A stretch of DNA of 64,000 nucleotides from Liolophura sinensis. Its lineage: Eukaryota; Mollusca; Polyplacophora; Chitonida; Chitonidae. The stretch is taken from positions 21,755,808-21,819,807 of the forward strand of contig NC_088301.1 of the NCBI RefSeq assembly GCF_032854445.1, in the 5' to 3' direction. This document shows positions 10,577 to 25,000 of the stretch, piece after piece (the stretch's first letter is position 1; every line of letters starts with the position of its first letter). The notes beneath the pieces were generated by a model, which saw nothing but the letters and a program-made list of their open reading frames with translations, was not told the origin of the DNA and made no database searches. Made by a program: the position numbers and the translations under genes.

Positions 10577-13054
10577 TACTGGAAAAGAATGAAGATTCAA
10601 ATACGAATTCTTTTTTTTTTTTAAGGCACATAGAAGGCTTTCGAATTATTGATAGCGTCCACAACCTAACATGAAGTATATGAAAGCAAGCGCATTTTCG
10701 ATAATGGAAGGGAGACAACTACCCTACCTGAGAAAGAAAAGTTCAAATAAGAGAGAGTTACCTCCCATGTAGAGTATTCCATTCCTGGGCTACTCACGAC
10801 TGACCCAGGAAACATTTACAATGGCAAATTAAAAATAAATTTATTATCAAAAACAATCGAAAAAGGGAACAAAGATGACTATATGACGCCCCACGAAAGT
10901 ATACCCATTCCCAGTTGTGTATGAGCTGTGTATATCGATCAAAACAAGTTGCGTCTTTATATGTGCAACCGGTGTGGGGACACAGCTTGGAGTAGAACAC
11001 AGAGGCATGGAAAAGCAGAGGGACGGAAAAGAAACGTACAGACAGATTAGAAATATGGAAATGGAATATAAGAAAAAGTCTTCTATGCCAATACAGTATG
11101 ACACGCCTTCTGCTGAATAATGTCGCATAAACCCGCTTTCGAGAAACAATCGATATATGGAAAGGCAAACGGAAGGAAAGACATGCACAAAGGGTTTTTG
11201 AAATATGAGAAAAATCCCATTTTTCATAACAAAACACAACCCCCTTCCTAAATATACACCCCGTGATAGACAGTGCAGCGGAAACACGAATGGAAGAACG
11301 AATGACGCATACTGTACTGCCCGATCCTAACGATTCTACACGGATCATACCGCCATGATGGGAGGCCCAGGCGCGTATGTTGGCACTATCCTGATTGCAT
11401 CTTACGTGGATCCTGATCGGCCGGTACATGTAATCTTGTTTATACCGTTTTATGGCACTTTACTTTTGTCCACACTCCAGCTTTAAACATGTCACGATGT
11501 ATCTTCAGTCTGCTTGCCTGCTAAGGCTTGCGTGATGACAAGAAAATTATTAGTGAGTGGTTTGTCATTTGCCTAACTGTCACTCATCCAAGTCAGTAAA
11601 AATGTGAGGTAGCTCAGTGCATGACTTTCGAGTGTCGCTTTCCGTTTTCTCGACGGAGTCTATAAGTGTCAGTGGAAAGGTAAAATCGTTACCGTATTTA
11701 GGATGTAAGGTGTGGCCAAAAGCTGTGCTAATGTTACAAATTATCCATTCTTGGTGCCTAAATTATCATGTATAATTTCTGTTATAACTATACACTATAC
11801 TTAGCACTTAATAGCGAATAACTGCGGAAACAGTCAAAACTCAGTCTGCATATTATTAGGATTCTAGGCGAATTAGTAACCACGCCAGGAACTAGACGGT
11901 TTGTGAATGTTCTATAAAAAGGTTGGTGTCGAACAACATGGCCTTTGTTGTAAGCTAGATGAGTTTATGTGTGAATGTTAGTGTATGTCGAAAAACGGAT
12001 CCTACGCCCATCATACGCGGATCCTCCGCCCATAATACGCGAATAGTACACCCATCTTGGCTGTATGATCGGCGTATCTTTCTTTGATATAACGCCCTTC
12101 CAACGTGGATGCTCCTACCCACATCCGTACCAGATATATCGTTAGGATCGAACAGTACTGTACATAAACACACCCAGAAGAGAGGCTGAGAAGATTTAGT
12201 GTACTTTCTTATGTCAGGAAACATCCTTAACTGCATATTAAAAACAAAAACCAAGCGTTTCTTGCATCATCTTTGAAAAGCATAACTGTTCATTTTGTGG
12301 TGTTGCTGACTACTGATCACCTGACGACAGTCCAAAGTGAGCAACAACAAAAAAAAAAATCAAAATTGCCGCAATGTCATTAATTTTATCCAATCAGGCG
12401 GAAGTTATTACCTTAACACCAGAACGCAGCTGATTCCGCTGACGTCACACAAACACGGTTTTGCATGGGTCAGTGTGACGCAACAGTGGCGAAACATGGT
12501 AAAGGTTTCAGCTTAGAGGTTGATTTATGAAGTTCCCTAGCACGTCATAAAGAAATGGCGGTGGTTGTTTAGTCGTGTTTTCATCCTCTCCCGAAATAAC
12601 TACAGTTATATCATATCTTGTTTTTTTTTTCTTCTAAATAAAACAGACGAACAAGCCTGAAAAGTCGATTTTAGAGACGTCAGTTTAATGTACAGTGAGT
12701 AAAAAATTCCAATGATCGGTTTGAAGAAATAATCATTTGTATGCAGAAAACAATGTTTTCACATCGTTCTAATGCAAGCTGCTTCAGTCTTAAATCGTGC
12801 TATTATACCGATATAAAAGATTCATCAAACTCTATTATCAGTCGGGTTTATATGGTTAACATAGTCATGCAAGTGTTCTTATTCCGACTATAGAATAAAT
12901 ATCAAAATGAAACAAAAATATGCCAGTACCAACTATATACATATACAAATCTCGTAATTGCGACAAAAATATTCCCGTAATTATTTTGAGGAAATATTTT
13001 TCTTAGTTACATAAGTAATCACATATCACATATTGGCTCATAAAATCCAGATTG
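10577..13054. other. Intergenic region between protease and MATE gene 1
   Basis: No exon or RNA gene is supported. Long frames at 10794-11429 on the minus strand lack recognisable domains. A separated inverted repeat of about 22 bp (19 matches: 'cccgatcctaacgat' at 11320-11334 against 'atcgttaggatcg' at 12138-12150) may bound a DNA-transposon relic of about 0.85 kb. The 12.0-12.1 kb part has internally similar 'cgcccat..tacgcg' motifs. A TGACGTCA octamer occurs near 12440. Confidence 0.45.
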
Positions 13055-16000
13055 TCATAAAGCGCTCCCATACAGTGCCGTCACGTTTGCAGCCGCCATG
13101 GATATATTTACTTCCAACATGGGAGAGCGTACTGGCAGTGGTACGTGAATTCTCACTAAAAGTCCGGCCACAAACACGCTCATAGCAAATAAAGATACCA
13201 TTGTGCATTTTGTGAAAAGCACAAGTTTGTGAGACTTTGTCAGAGGAGGCGATGATCTGAATGTCGGTGAGACTTTGGAAGTAGTTTTATTCATCTCATC
13301 AACTGCAAATAAAGAAATACGTGTGTCGTGATTTTTCCAGGCATAGGCCTAACCACAAACCAGTTGGATATAAACACCGAATAGCCTCTTATGAAGGAAC
13401 ATTTTGTAGAGATGAGTAAAACTCCTGTCGGTTTTTACTTTATGTTTCATTGCTATGTAACATATTGGCATATAATAATATACACACGAGTTTTCCCCTG
13501 ACACTGATGTGATCCAATTTATGGGCGGTAAACACCTGGCAAAAGCTTGGACAAACCACCGCAACTCGCCAGGTATCTGATAAACCTCCGTTTATCGTCA
13601 TGCCATAGTCAACCACGATTATCCCTCCCATCCGATATAACATATTATATTATTATACAAGTCGGCCAACAAGAACCAAACGGCCTTTTAGAGAGCTCAA
13701 ATGTCTCGGCTGGAGATCACGAGAGTTTAAAACCATCACGCCATACCCACAGTTTTTTCACTTATACAACTGCGGTCAGTTCCACGGGTGGAGAAAACCG
13801 GAGTGCCCGGGGGTGAAACACCAACCTTTGGCAAGTTGCTGAAGACTTTTTTGTGACGTACAGATATGCATACCATACTGGAGAAAGACAAGTGGTCTTC
13901 AACGAATGTCGGATGTCGCAAAGGAACATGAGCGTTGTCGATCGCTTATTGTCACCACGGTTACACAAGCACTGAGAGCTAGGGAATATACAATTGTCCT
14001 GTTCAAGTCTGGTTTTGAACCCGGACACAGTACGTCCTTGCGATTGAAAGGCAAACACCTCTAACCACTGAACCATAGCCTGTTTCCAGCATACAATTAA
14101 AGACTGGTCGTCGCTGTCCATTTTATTGTTTAAGACTTGTTAAGACTTATTTCATCTGTGTAGATGCTTTACCAGTGGCCTTCTCCAAAAATGTTTCACA
14201 GAAACGATGGAGGGGGCCTCCGTGGCGGAAGGAAGTTAGCACGCCGTACAACTCAGTGACGCAGGATGAACCTGCGGATGGTTGTGGGTTCCCCCATGCT
14301 CTGCCAGGTTTCTTCCAACCACAATGTTGGCCGCCGTCCAATAAGTGAAATATTCTTGAGTACGGCGTAAAAAACAATCAAATAAATAAATAAATAAAGG
14401 CGAGAGGTCTGATTTTCTGCAGAAGAAACCTTTCAGGGCATGTGCGAAGCCCTCTTACTACTCACCAAGCCATTTACCTGATTCACATCTGGGGACAAGA
14501 CACAGATGGTTAATCTGAGATTCAGATTTTAATTCATTATTAAGATTCAGTGCCTACCAGTTGCGTGTAGTAAGGGTGTCCTATCGTCCGATGCCCTCTT
14601 ATGTGTCATGCAACCATCAGCTCTGCTCTGGGCCTATAATAAGACAAAGTAATACAGACAAGTATGAATATAAAAATATAAGTTTTGTTACCTTAAGGGC
14701 CGATCCTCCAAGACTAGGTAACCCCACAATTCAATTATTGGTATCACATGTAAGCATTAGTAGATTCGTTATAGCCAAGAATCGGTACTGTCGTTAATCC
14801 AAGTGTCGGTAGTGTAATTAGACGAAAATAAACTTACCTTTAATGCTTGTTTCTGCCAATCAGTTTTGAGAATAATTACAAGGAAAGCTATACAGATTGG
14901 GGCTATTCCCACAGACAGTCCAAACCAGAACCCTGTAAAGTGACAGAAAAAAAGGCTTAACATAAACAACCAAGTTACATGAATTGAAGTTACGCAGTAA
15001 TTGTCTAATATATATCGTGGGCGATAGCCACCATGCATATAGACAAATATTTTAAATAGCTTATGTGGAAAGACAATGTAGTATAGTGTTCTTTAGTACA
15101 GCGTAACAACAGACCGAATATTGGTCACAGATATCACGTTGTAATGACAATAGCTAAGTACTGGACCAACGTTTGGCCACAGATATACGGCGACATATTT
15201 CAAGCTATTATATCCAATGCTGCAGAGTTTGGCCACAGACATCAGTTTGTAGAAACGGCTTACCAAAGGCTACGAGACAAGTGTTTGGCTAGGGCAAGCG
15301 GGCCTTCTCACCAATGCGGTAGCAGCGAGTTCAAGTCCAGTGCATGCTGGCTTCCGCTTCGGTCGTAAGTGGGAAGATCTGCCGGCGGTCCCCTCACCAT
15401 AATGCTGGCCACCGTCGTATAAGTGAAATATTCTTGATTAACGGCGTTACAGATCAATCAGATAAATAAATAAATGAAGGCTGCAAGTTTGGGCACAGAT
15501 ATCAACTCTTTAAGATAGCCTACCAATAGCTCCAATTTTGACCACGAACATCAGTGTGATTTCAAATGGCACAGAGAGGATGACGTATCCAAGGGAATTG
15601 CATATCGCCCCTACAATCTGGCGCCCACATCCACGTAAAGTACCGGCCGACGTGGACTGAAAGTGTCAAATGATCATCTCTGTTACGTTGTGAATAATCG
15701 TTGTTTTTGACAAGTTTTACATCTCAGTGGAAAGAAAGACCAAAAGATCAAAAGAGCAGAAATGACAATGAGTTAATCGGTTCCTGTTTTCTTAACATGT
15801 TTCTTTTGTTACATGTATAGATATGAGGCCCTCAGTTACCACTATTGATTACATATATTCATGTTTTCCACATCATGGTCCCCAGGCAACGTGAATGTCT
15901 CTTACACTCGTCAACATGTCAGCTGATTCTTAACTTAATAGTGCTAATTCATACGTCGTCGGTGCATTCTGGGAAAAATCGTCCTTAGACAATATATCAT

Positions 16001-19000
16001 CTGATCAATATATTCGATTCAAGAATCTCATAATTTTTCAGTAAAAATTTTGTATGCTGTGGGGACCGTCAATAAACGTTAGTAGAGGGATCTAGGGAGA
16101 AAGGCATTTCGCACAATTATTACAAGTAATAATGATCAGAGTTCAAGTTGTCTTATGATAAAGATGACATTACAATGCAACATCAACTGAACAATTAAAT
16201 CTGTAAAAGCCTGCACGATAATCTCACCGTAATCGCATTCAAGAACATTATTAGGACGACAGCAGGGATTTGCTGGGCAGCCATCTGCTTCACTGCTCTG
16301 TGAATCAACCAAAACAGAGTTCGGCAAAAAACATTAGTGATTGTTGGTTGACATGACTATGAGGAGTTTTACAGGTAATACACGATGGCGACCAATATTA
16401 TAGGTGGAGGAAACTTGAATATCCGTGGAATTCTACCGATCTATGGCTATTTACTGACAAATACTGACATTCTAATGAAAGAGAAGTGATCAAAACGGCC
16501 CCCCGAAAGCGGTCGAATGAATGAATTAATTAACGTCTTACTTAACAATTTTTCAGTCATATGACGATGAGGAGCCACTATGTCTGTGTACACATACTGT
16601 GTCTTCTCGTATCAGGGCGATTCCATGCCGCCAAAGTGTTGCCGCCATGGAAGCATCACTGAGGTATCATGCCGAAGACACCAGACATGACACCCCACCC
16701 AGTCACATCATACTGACACCTGGTCAATCAGTCATGTTTTCTTGCCGTAACCTCTCAGTGCTGAGGGCCAAACAAGTACAAGTTTTAAGGTCTTTGGCAT
16801 GACCCGAACCGTGTTTGATCCCAGCTGGACACCGAAGTCGGCCAAAACGCAGTCGAACGTTTATGGAGACCATGTCCCAAGAACAATGAAAGAAGCATAG
16901 AGCCAAGTATTCTTGAAAAACTGAGAAAAAATATTTAACAATAAGCTTGTTGGAATTGTTTGTTTTAGGAATGTAGATGACAACAAAATCTTACGGGTCA
17001 TTGGTAAAGAGAAGTGGTATTTCGTTCTTTACGGCCAGCGTGACCGCCCCGGCGACAAGAAACAGCATCCCTGCATGAAAATTCCAATAATGGTCAGACA
17101 CGTGAGCAAGAGAGAATGCTTGAATGTTGTAATTAGTTATCATTATATATAAAATGTTTTATGTTATAAAACTAAACAATAGGCTACTAGTTTTAAGGTG
17201 AAAAAAGGCTGATTCCAGTACTGAGCATCTGGTGTTTTCACCACCTAATATAGGCGAATAGAAATATCGAAAAAGTGAAAAGCTATTAAATGAATAATAA
17301 TTAGTCATGCTCTCTTTTTCTTCAGCCACAGCAATCTACCTTGAACAAAAGTTATAAACAATTACTAATTATTTACATCTCCGCTCTAATATAGCAAACA
17401 AGACACACAACTATATGTACCTACATGCCAGTATCTGAGAGACGTACGCCGCCCTCTTCGCACCGTTAGAGTTACCCGCCCCTAGATTTTGTCCGACTCT
17501 GATGCTACTGGCTACACTGAACGCGTTAGGCATCTGCAAAAGTGACATTTCAAATGTTGCGAGAACTTTTTTCATTAAAATATTATTGAATACGGCGTTA
17601 ACAACCAATAAAGTAGATAAATAAAAGATTAAAAAAAAATACAAGCACATTTGAGGTTCAAAGGAGGGACTTTTTATTTCACACAGATAATATGTTACAT
17701 AAAAGACAAGGTATTTATGGGTTGCTTTCATACAGTTCGACAGGAAATGATCTGGACATGAAGAGCGTGCCACACTAGAAACACGCAGGACACAACGTAT
17801 AGTTTAATTAGAACTGTATGATAAAAGGCTGCCAAAGCGTCCACTGGACCAGCGAACGGTGTTCACGACACAATTACGGAAAGTCCAGCACATGCTGTCT
17901 TCCTGTCCGGCCGTACGTGAAAAAGCCTGTCAGCAGTTTGCGGATGGTCGTGTGTTTTCACTGGGGTCTGCCCGGTTTCCTACCACCGTAATGCTGGCCG
18001 CCGTCGTACAAGTGATTACGACGTAAAACACCAATCAAATACAATGAATAAATAAATAATAAATAAATGAATAAATGAATAAGTAAAAAAACAAGGAATT
18101 ATGAAGGACATAGCGGCCCATATAAAATAAATGCGTGTACCTTTTGTAAGGTGCTAGCTTTATGATCTAGTACCTTAGCTCACAGTTTACATACCACATA
18201 GCTAATTGACTGCAAAATGAACGCCACGGTTGTTGCTCCCAGTGCCACTTCTCCGAGTAAACCTGTACAAATAGGTGTATATCATGCAATGTTAAACAGT
18301 GACATTATCGTGAAATTCTGCTGGGTAGCAGTACTGTATCATTACTGGTCAGTCTATGTACTTGCTTTCATATTAGAATATCTCCCGTGAGAGAAAATGG
18401 CAAAAAAGAAAAGAAAAAAAAAGAGAGAGAAAAAAACACAAAAAAACTAACAGACAAAAAAGCACGTATACAAACAAATAAAAAACAACTATAATTTCTT
18501 GTCTTGTTTGGCATTATTACAAAGGGAATCACTTTGACATAAATAATATCCCAAATCTTGGACATGGAATTGGCAGACTCACTCACTATCTTTGTTAATG
18601 GAGCATTGGTGACAACTGGGGACTTTTGCGCAGGATAATGAGACATACAAAGCTATTACACAACGTCAAGTATGGGAACGTTTAGCAGCAAAATTGTCAA
18701 AAAATCAGTGGTTTGAAAATCATTATATGGAAGTGAATAAACGTTAGAGAATGGTTTTAAAAGAAGAATCAAACAAATCAAAATTAGAATAAATGACAAT
18801 TATCTTTTATTAAATCCTTTCATATCAAATGCTGGCCTGGCTGTTTTGGTACTTCAATGCACGTCGGAAACTAGTTCACAAATGTCTTCTCTTTCGGAGA
18901 TCCGGACAGCTACTTCTGTGCATCGCTTAAGGACATGATTTTGTGAAAAGTCTTTTTATTTAACACGCCAGAAATACACTCTGAGATACAGCCCATGTAA

Positions 19001-22000
19001 TGCGAAAATCAGTGTCTTAACATAAATTTGCTTCAAAGTGATTTGCTTGAACACGAGTCGGTCTGATTACATGGACAATTGCTCTAAAGCCTAGCATGAA
19101 TTCCAAGCTCAAACTATGATAATATTTATTTACCAGACACACATATATATGTATACATACCTGACATAAGTAGACCGGCTTCGTATGACCACCATTCCAC
19201 TCCGGTCATGATCAGGCCCGCCACCCCAATCCGGAAATAGTCTCCCCAGTCCTCTAGGGCTTTCCATGTCCAGCCCTAGAGACAAAGGGAGACAACAACT
19301 ATTTATTTATTTATTTGACTGATCTTTGCGATTTACTCAGGGATATTTTACTTATACCACGGCACATACTTTACATGAGCATGTACATATATATGGCCAC
19401 TGATCCGACGATCAGGTGTGAGATAAGACGCAGCCGGATGCCACTTTGGAAGAATCATGTAAATTAGAACAAATATATCATTGCTTACAAAATAATGAAA
19501 ATTTTAAAGTAAATTAAGATTTCAAACTCTCCAAAATAGTTCGTAGAATTTTCATATATTTATTTGATTGTTGTTTCTTGGAATATTCAGGATCTTATAC
19601 GATGACTGGAGGAACCATGGATTAATACCCAAGTATGATGTTCAGGTAGGCACACCATATTGGTGGGAAACAAATGGCCTTCAACGGATGTTAGACTCGT
19701 CAATCGATCCTACGAGCTTCGTCCCAGCATTAATGGTTGCCTGGGCCCCACGAAGAGAGAGAGCGAATTTTGCATCAATCCTTCATCTACTTACCTCCCC
19801 ATGTTTCTTTATATAATCCACTAGCAGTGGCGTATATAATTGTCAAAGAGCTCATCACAACATAGGTTAGAAGTTGTACGACGGCTGACCCTCTGAAAAG
19901 AAAGACATCGATCCATATAATACATGCATGCATTCGTTAAACCTCATTTCGGAACAAGGTTTTTTAAGTTGAACTGTTATTGCCTTCCCCACAGTTTATT
20001 TGCTCCAAAGGTATAGGACATAAACAAGTTAACGATGTGCCGTCAGAAGGTGCAGCGCTTGCCAATTACACCCCACGAACAGGAACAAGTCTGACCCCAC
20101 GAACAGGAACAAGCAGTCAGGCATCCACCATCCCCAAACGAGGCCCTTCTCACTTAAAGCTGCTAGTAGCACGTGCAATATTATCGTCAAACACGTATAG
20201 TGTATCAGCAATCGATTGAATACTCACCTATACCCATAATCCAAGACATAGATTGCAATGTAATGCGCAAGCGCATTAAACGCATTACCAATACACCCAA
20301 TCACCACTGGAGGTATCACTCTGTTCTGGAAAGGTGAAGAAAGGCGGTCTTTACAACTGTAGCCGAGAAGAGAGTTTAGTTTTCAAATTTCCTCAGTACA
20401 CAGTTAGGTCTATAATCTCCCATGTCCTAAGTCACTGGGACAATAATACTGATGTTTAGGCTTGGTACATCAATAATATTGATGCTTTAGTGTGTTATGT
20501 GAATAGTGCCGATGTCCAAACAATGGATGTTCAACCAATATTTTGCTGATTTTTAAACTTGTTATACCAGTAGTGCCGATGTCCAGGCCACTTTACACCA
20601 CAAGTTTGTCGATGTTTAGGTTTGTTACATTTCGTTACATACGCTATCTGACATATACTTACTTGGTTTTGCAGATATTTGACGAACACCTGATAGACCA
20701 CGTAGAACTACAAAAAGAGTTTCGAGATGTATTCAAGTCATTTACAATGAAAAAGTGAATACTTTTACAACACGGAAAGAAAATGATTTAGATGTAGAAG
20801 TTTAGATGAAGCCGTGATGATGTTCTGTAGGTATGTCTGCACATTCAGGAAAATGTCACTACAGCCAAACGAGAGCAGTCCGCACAGGGAACCAATTTTA
20901 CCTAAAATCTATATATATAGTACCGTTATATTCAATACAAAAGAACTATCGGTATTTATGTAAATCAGATTCTAGGGTACTTACCATTAAACCCGGCATG
21001 AAACAAATGGAATATTCGCCAGCAATTCTGCAAGAGAATGTGACAGAATAAAGAAATCTCCAGGCTAAACATGAATAACATTACGACATTACTATGTTAA
21101 GTGAAAGCATTTATTTGCATTATAAGTGACTTTGTTTCTGATTATTAAGTCGTAAGATACACACTAAAATAATAAAACGTAATGCGGTAGATATTTTACT
21201 GGACAAATCGTCCAATAACGATGGATTTGTGTTGCTAGGCCTAAAATTCTGATAAACATGTAAAAGTGTTTACTATACTAAACATGTCATATGTTTACTA
21301 TAGTAAACACTTTTACATATTTGTGGGATTTTTACGCTTAATAATATAATATCATATTTCGACTATTTGTGTTTATAGGAAAAAACCATTAAATTAACAT
21401 TTCACATGTTTACCGTATATAAAGACACAAATCTGTAATCGTCAAACACATATTTGGTCTTTATGAGTTAACACCACGACGCGTATATGAACAGTGATAG
21501 GAATGTGTTTATACACGAAATACTTATTTATCCTTCTTATTCGTGGTAGTGGGGGGGGGGGGATTATTGGGATGTACATTTTTGCAGCTTATAAACACAC
21601 ATTAGTGATAATTCCTAGTTTTACCTGGCTACCCTGGGGTCCTGCCCAAGCAACAACAACAACGCTTCTGTGTTCAGATAAACACTCCAGCAGAAGAAAC
21701 ACAGGAGCAGGTTAAGAAAAAGACCTGAAAAAATAATAGTAAACATTTATCTGGGTTAGGAATTATAATATAAAAAAATGCTGTTGTTGTCGTTTTTCTT
21801 TTTTTACATTGATATGACAACAGACTACATATCCAGTTAACCTGACCTATAAATACATTACTCGTGCAAAGCAGACTACATGGAAATGCTGCCTTCAGCA
21901 GTCATAGGTGGAAACTTTCAAATTAAGACATAATAAAACTTCATTTTCTCAAAATAAAATTGCATTGCACAAAATGAAGTTCACTGTCTTTATTCTTTAC

Positions 22001-25000
22001 AATTTAACATAGAACAACCTTTGAGTATTTAAAATATTTGTATAAAATTATACTGGAGTTTTACATTCACGCCATAAACTAATCAACAAAGCGTGAGTTA
22101 TAACAGCTTCTCAAGTTGAATTCTAATATTGATTTTAGTCTTAAATTAACTCCACTTAAATTTTTACGCCCTTTCTATCTATATCCAAATTGTGTCTTTC
22201 ATTTATTCCACCTACATTGCACCTGTATGTGAATTCATACATGGGAATCCATGCGGCCATAACCTCATTCTAACTTCAAAATTCAGATTTCTACATGTAT
22301 TATCATTCATTTTGCTCTTACATTCATTTTACCGAAATTTAAATCATTCATTTAAGTATTCATTCTATATTAACATATATAACCGAAGGACAACTAAAGT
22401 TATATTATTAACGACAACTTTTCAATTAACAAGGTAAACGGTTTGGATACTGATTTAATTAGTTTTCAATTTTTTTACACCTCTCACTGAAAATTGTCCA
22501 CTGTTTCTCTTTGCGTGATTCCGTCCTAATTTCCTACTTCATACACTTTACTTCTCTTGTTTTGTGTTGAATGTTGTTGTTTGTGTTGAGCGTTGTTGTT
22601 TGTTTTGAACGTTGTTGTTTGTGTTGAACATTCCTGTTTGTGTTGAACATTCCTGCTTGTGTTGAGCATTGTTGTTTGTGTTGAACGCTGTTGTGTTGAA
22701 CGCTGTTGTTTGTGTTGAACATAGCTGTTTGTGATGAACGGTGCTGTTTGTGTTGATCATTGCTGTTTGTGTTGAACGTTGTTGTTTGTGTTGAACGTTG
22801 TTGTTTGTATTGAACATTGCTGTTTGTGTTGAACGTTATTGACGATATTGATCTTACAAACATATTGACCCAGATGTCCATTATGGTTGACGGCTGGTAT
22901 ACGAATGTCTGTTTTGAGAGCTTAGATTCAAATCGTTGAGCGAGTGGATGAATTGAAGATGCATTACATCTTGATGGAGACAATTTTATTGCTACTTCTC
23001 ATGATCGTTTTGACCAATCTATTATAATACACTGTGGTAAGAAAGGAAATGAGAGACAAGTCATGAGAACGAATAAATTAGTGTAAACATACTAACTAAG
23101 ATGCATTCTTCTGTTTGACTCGCCATGTCATGGTAATTAAAAGCTAGAGAATGCATACTGCTGCCGAAGGAACTAAACTCCATTTCATTTGTAAAGTTTA
23201 TATCTAAATACGTGCATCTTACTTCTCTGGAGAAACACCCCAACTCTGTGTTTGTTCTTGCCCCCATAGGCCTGTCGGTGAAATGAAATGTGCACTCATG
23301 GTTATTATGCAACACGGTTCTTAATCAATATTGCTTTTGTTCGTTTATAAATAACTTATTAAGCATAAGACCGCTTCGGTAAATTAATGGTTGGGACGTC
23401 CGCTTCGAAGTCGTGAGACCTGAGATCAAACCCAGGTCGGGTTATATCAAAGACTTTAAAAATGGTACTTGTTGCTGCCTAGCTTGGCGCTCAGAACTGA
23501 GAGGTTACAGTAAGAAACGGCCGGTTGGCCAGGTGTCAGTCTTATGTGAATGGGTTGGGTGTCATGGCTGGTGTCTTCGACATGATATTTCAATGGCGGT
23601 AGTACTTGGCGGCATGGACTCGCCCTGCCTCAAGAAGACACACTATATGTACACACGCCTATTAACTTCTCGTTGTCATAAGACTAAAGAAATGTTAAGT
23701 TCGACGTAAAACCCCAAGCATACATACATATATTAAACATAAAAGCTGTTGATCGCACAGTGGATTGTTTTTAGGTTTAACCACGATATTCAAAGTTGAA
23801 TTGGATTTAATGGCGTCCAGCGTTAAAATTGTGATTTATTTAATAACATTTCCAGGTCAATTTTTGTTGAAAAGAAATTTGATAAATGCGGACTTTGAGA
23901 TCGTTTCATAAAAGCAGTTTTTCATTAAAGTATGAAATTCAGATTTGATTGTTTTTTTAAAACAGCAGTATGAACGGCATTTAAAAAAGAAATTAAATGT
24001 TTAAAAGCTGGCATAAGTATCAGAAATTTGCATTTTGACTAATGTCAACAATTTCTTTGTGAAATTAATAATAGATATTCATCAACGTAATACATACCTG
24101 CGAGAACAGAGTGTCACAGGCGGTCGACATTCCGGAGCACAAACTAATGCCACACACATTGAGAATCTGTAACAGTGTCACGCATTTAATTGAGCATTTA
24201 TAGCAGTATCACACATTTTACTGAGAACCTGTAACAGTGTCACACATTTCTCTGACAACCTGTAACAGTATCTCGCGTTTCTCTGAGAGCCTGTAACAAT
24301 ATCACACATTTCATAACTCTAACGCACCATTTATGTACTTGTAGTTAACTTTATCGTTGTTAAAGATGCTTTACTCTGATTAACCAAGATAAGTTTTTAA
24401 GCATTACTGGTAACTAAGATGTACAATCATTAGTTGTGTTTTTACTGTTATTTACCGAATTAGCAAGGGAAACTCCATCGAGCTGATCCCGTCCTAGATG
24501 TCCACAAAACATCATAGCAATAGGGGCAACTATACTCACGGACAAATTCGTAAACATCTGGAAGATGTAAACAAATTTCATTACAGTGATGCTTGTACGG
24601 CCAGACAAATGTCTTGTAACTATGTAAGGGTAAAATAATTGTTTTAGAGAAGATTGACCTAAAACCCTTCTTCAACCAAATGAAATGGGCCGCCTTAGGG
24701 CAGCCTTTTGGTTTTTAACCAATGAACACATAGCTTCAGAACCAGCTCGCGCTGGATTGGTTGTTGTACGTCAGGTAACACGAGTACATGTAAGATGGCG
24801 CTGCCCAGACTCTGTCCGATCCCCTAATTTAACAGGTAAAATATTCCAGAGTATGGCGTAAAACATGAAATTCAATTGGCTGTCCGTTGCACGCCTAAAG
24901 TAATAACCTCGTCCACCTCTCTGACTGTAAGACTGCCATTAGACACCCAATACTTTTTTCTTAATTCTACAACCCATGACCGCTTTGGTATCACATGAGT

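Noticed and set aside
10794..11429. 211-codon minus-strand frame downstream of the protease
   Set aside because: No recognisable domain; a second overlapping frame of 146 codons is equally open; no splice or polyadenylation context.
22534..22983. 149-codon minus-strand frame rich in Gln/Thr/Asn
   Set aside because: It is the translation of a 21-bp minisatellite inside an intron of MATE gene 1.
24161..24313. CRISPR-like array (31-bp regular units), likewise 30132-30265
   Set aside because: Units are contiguous tandem repeats with no spacers, in a eukaryotic intron or intergenic region.
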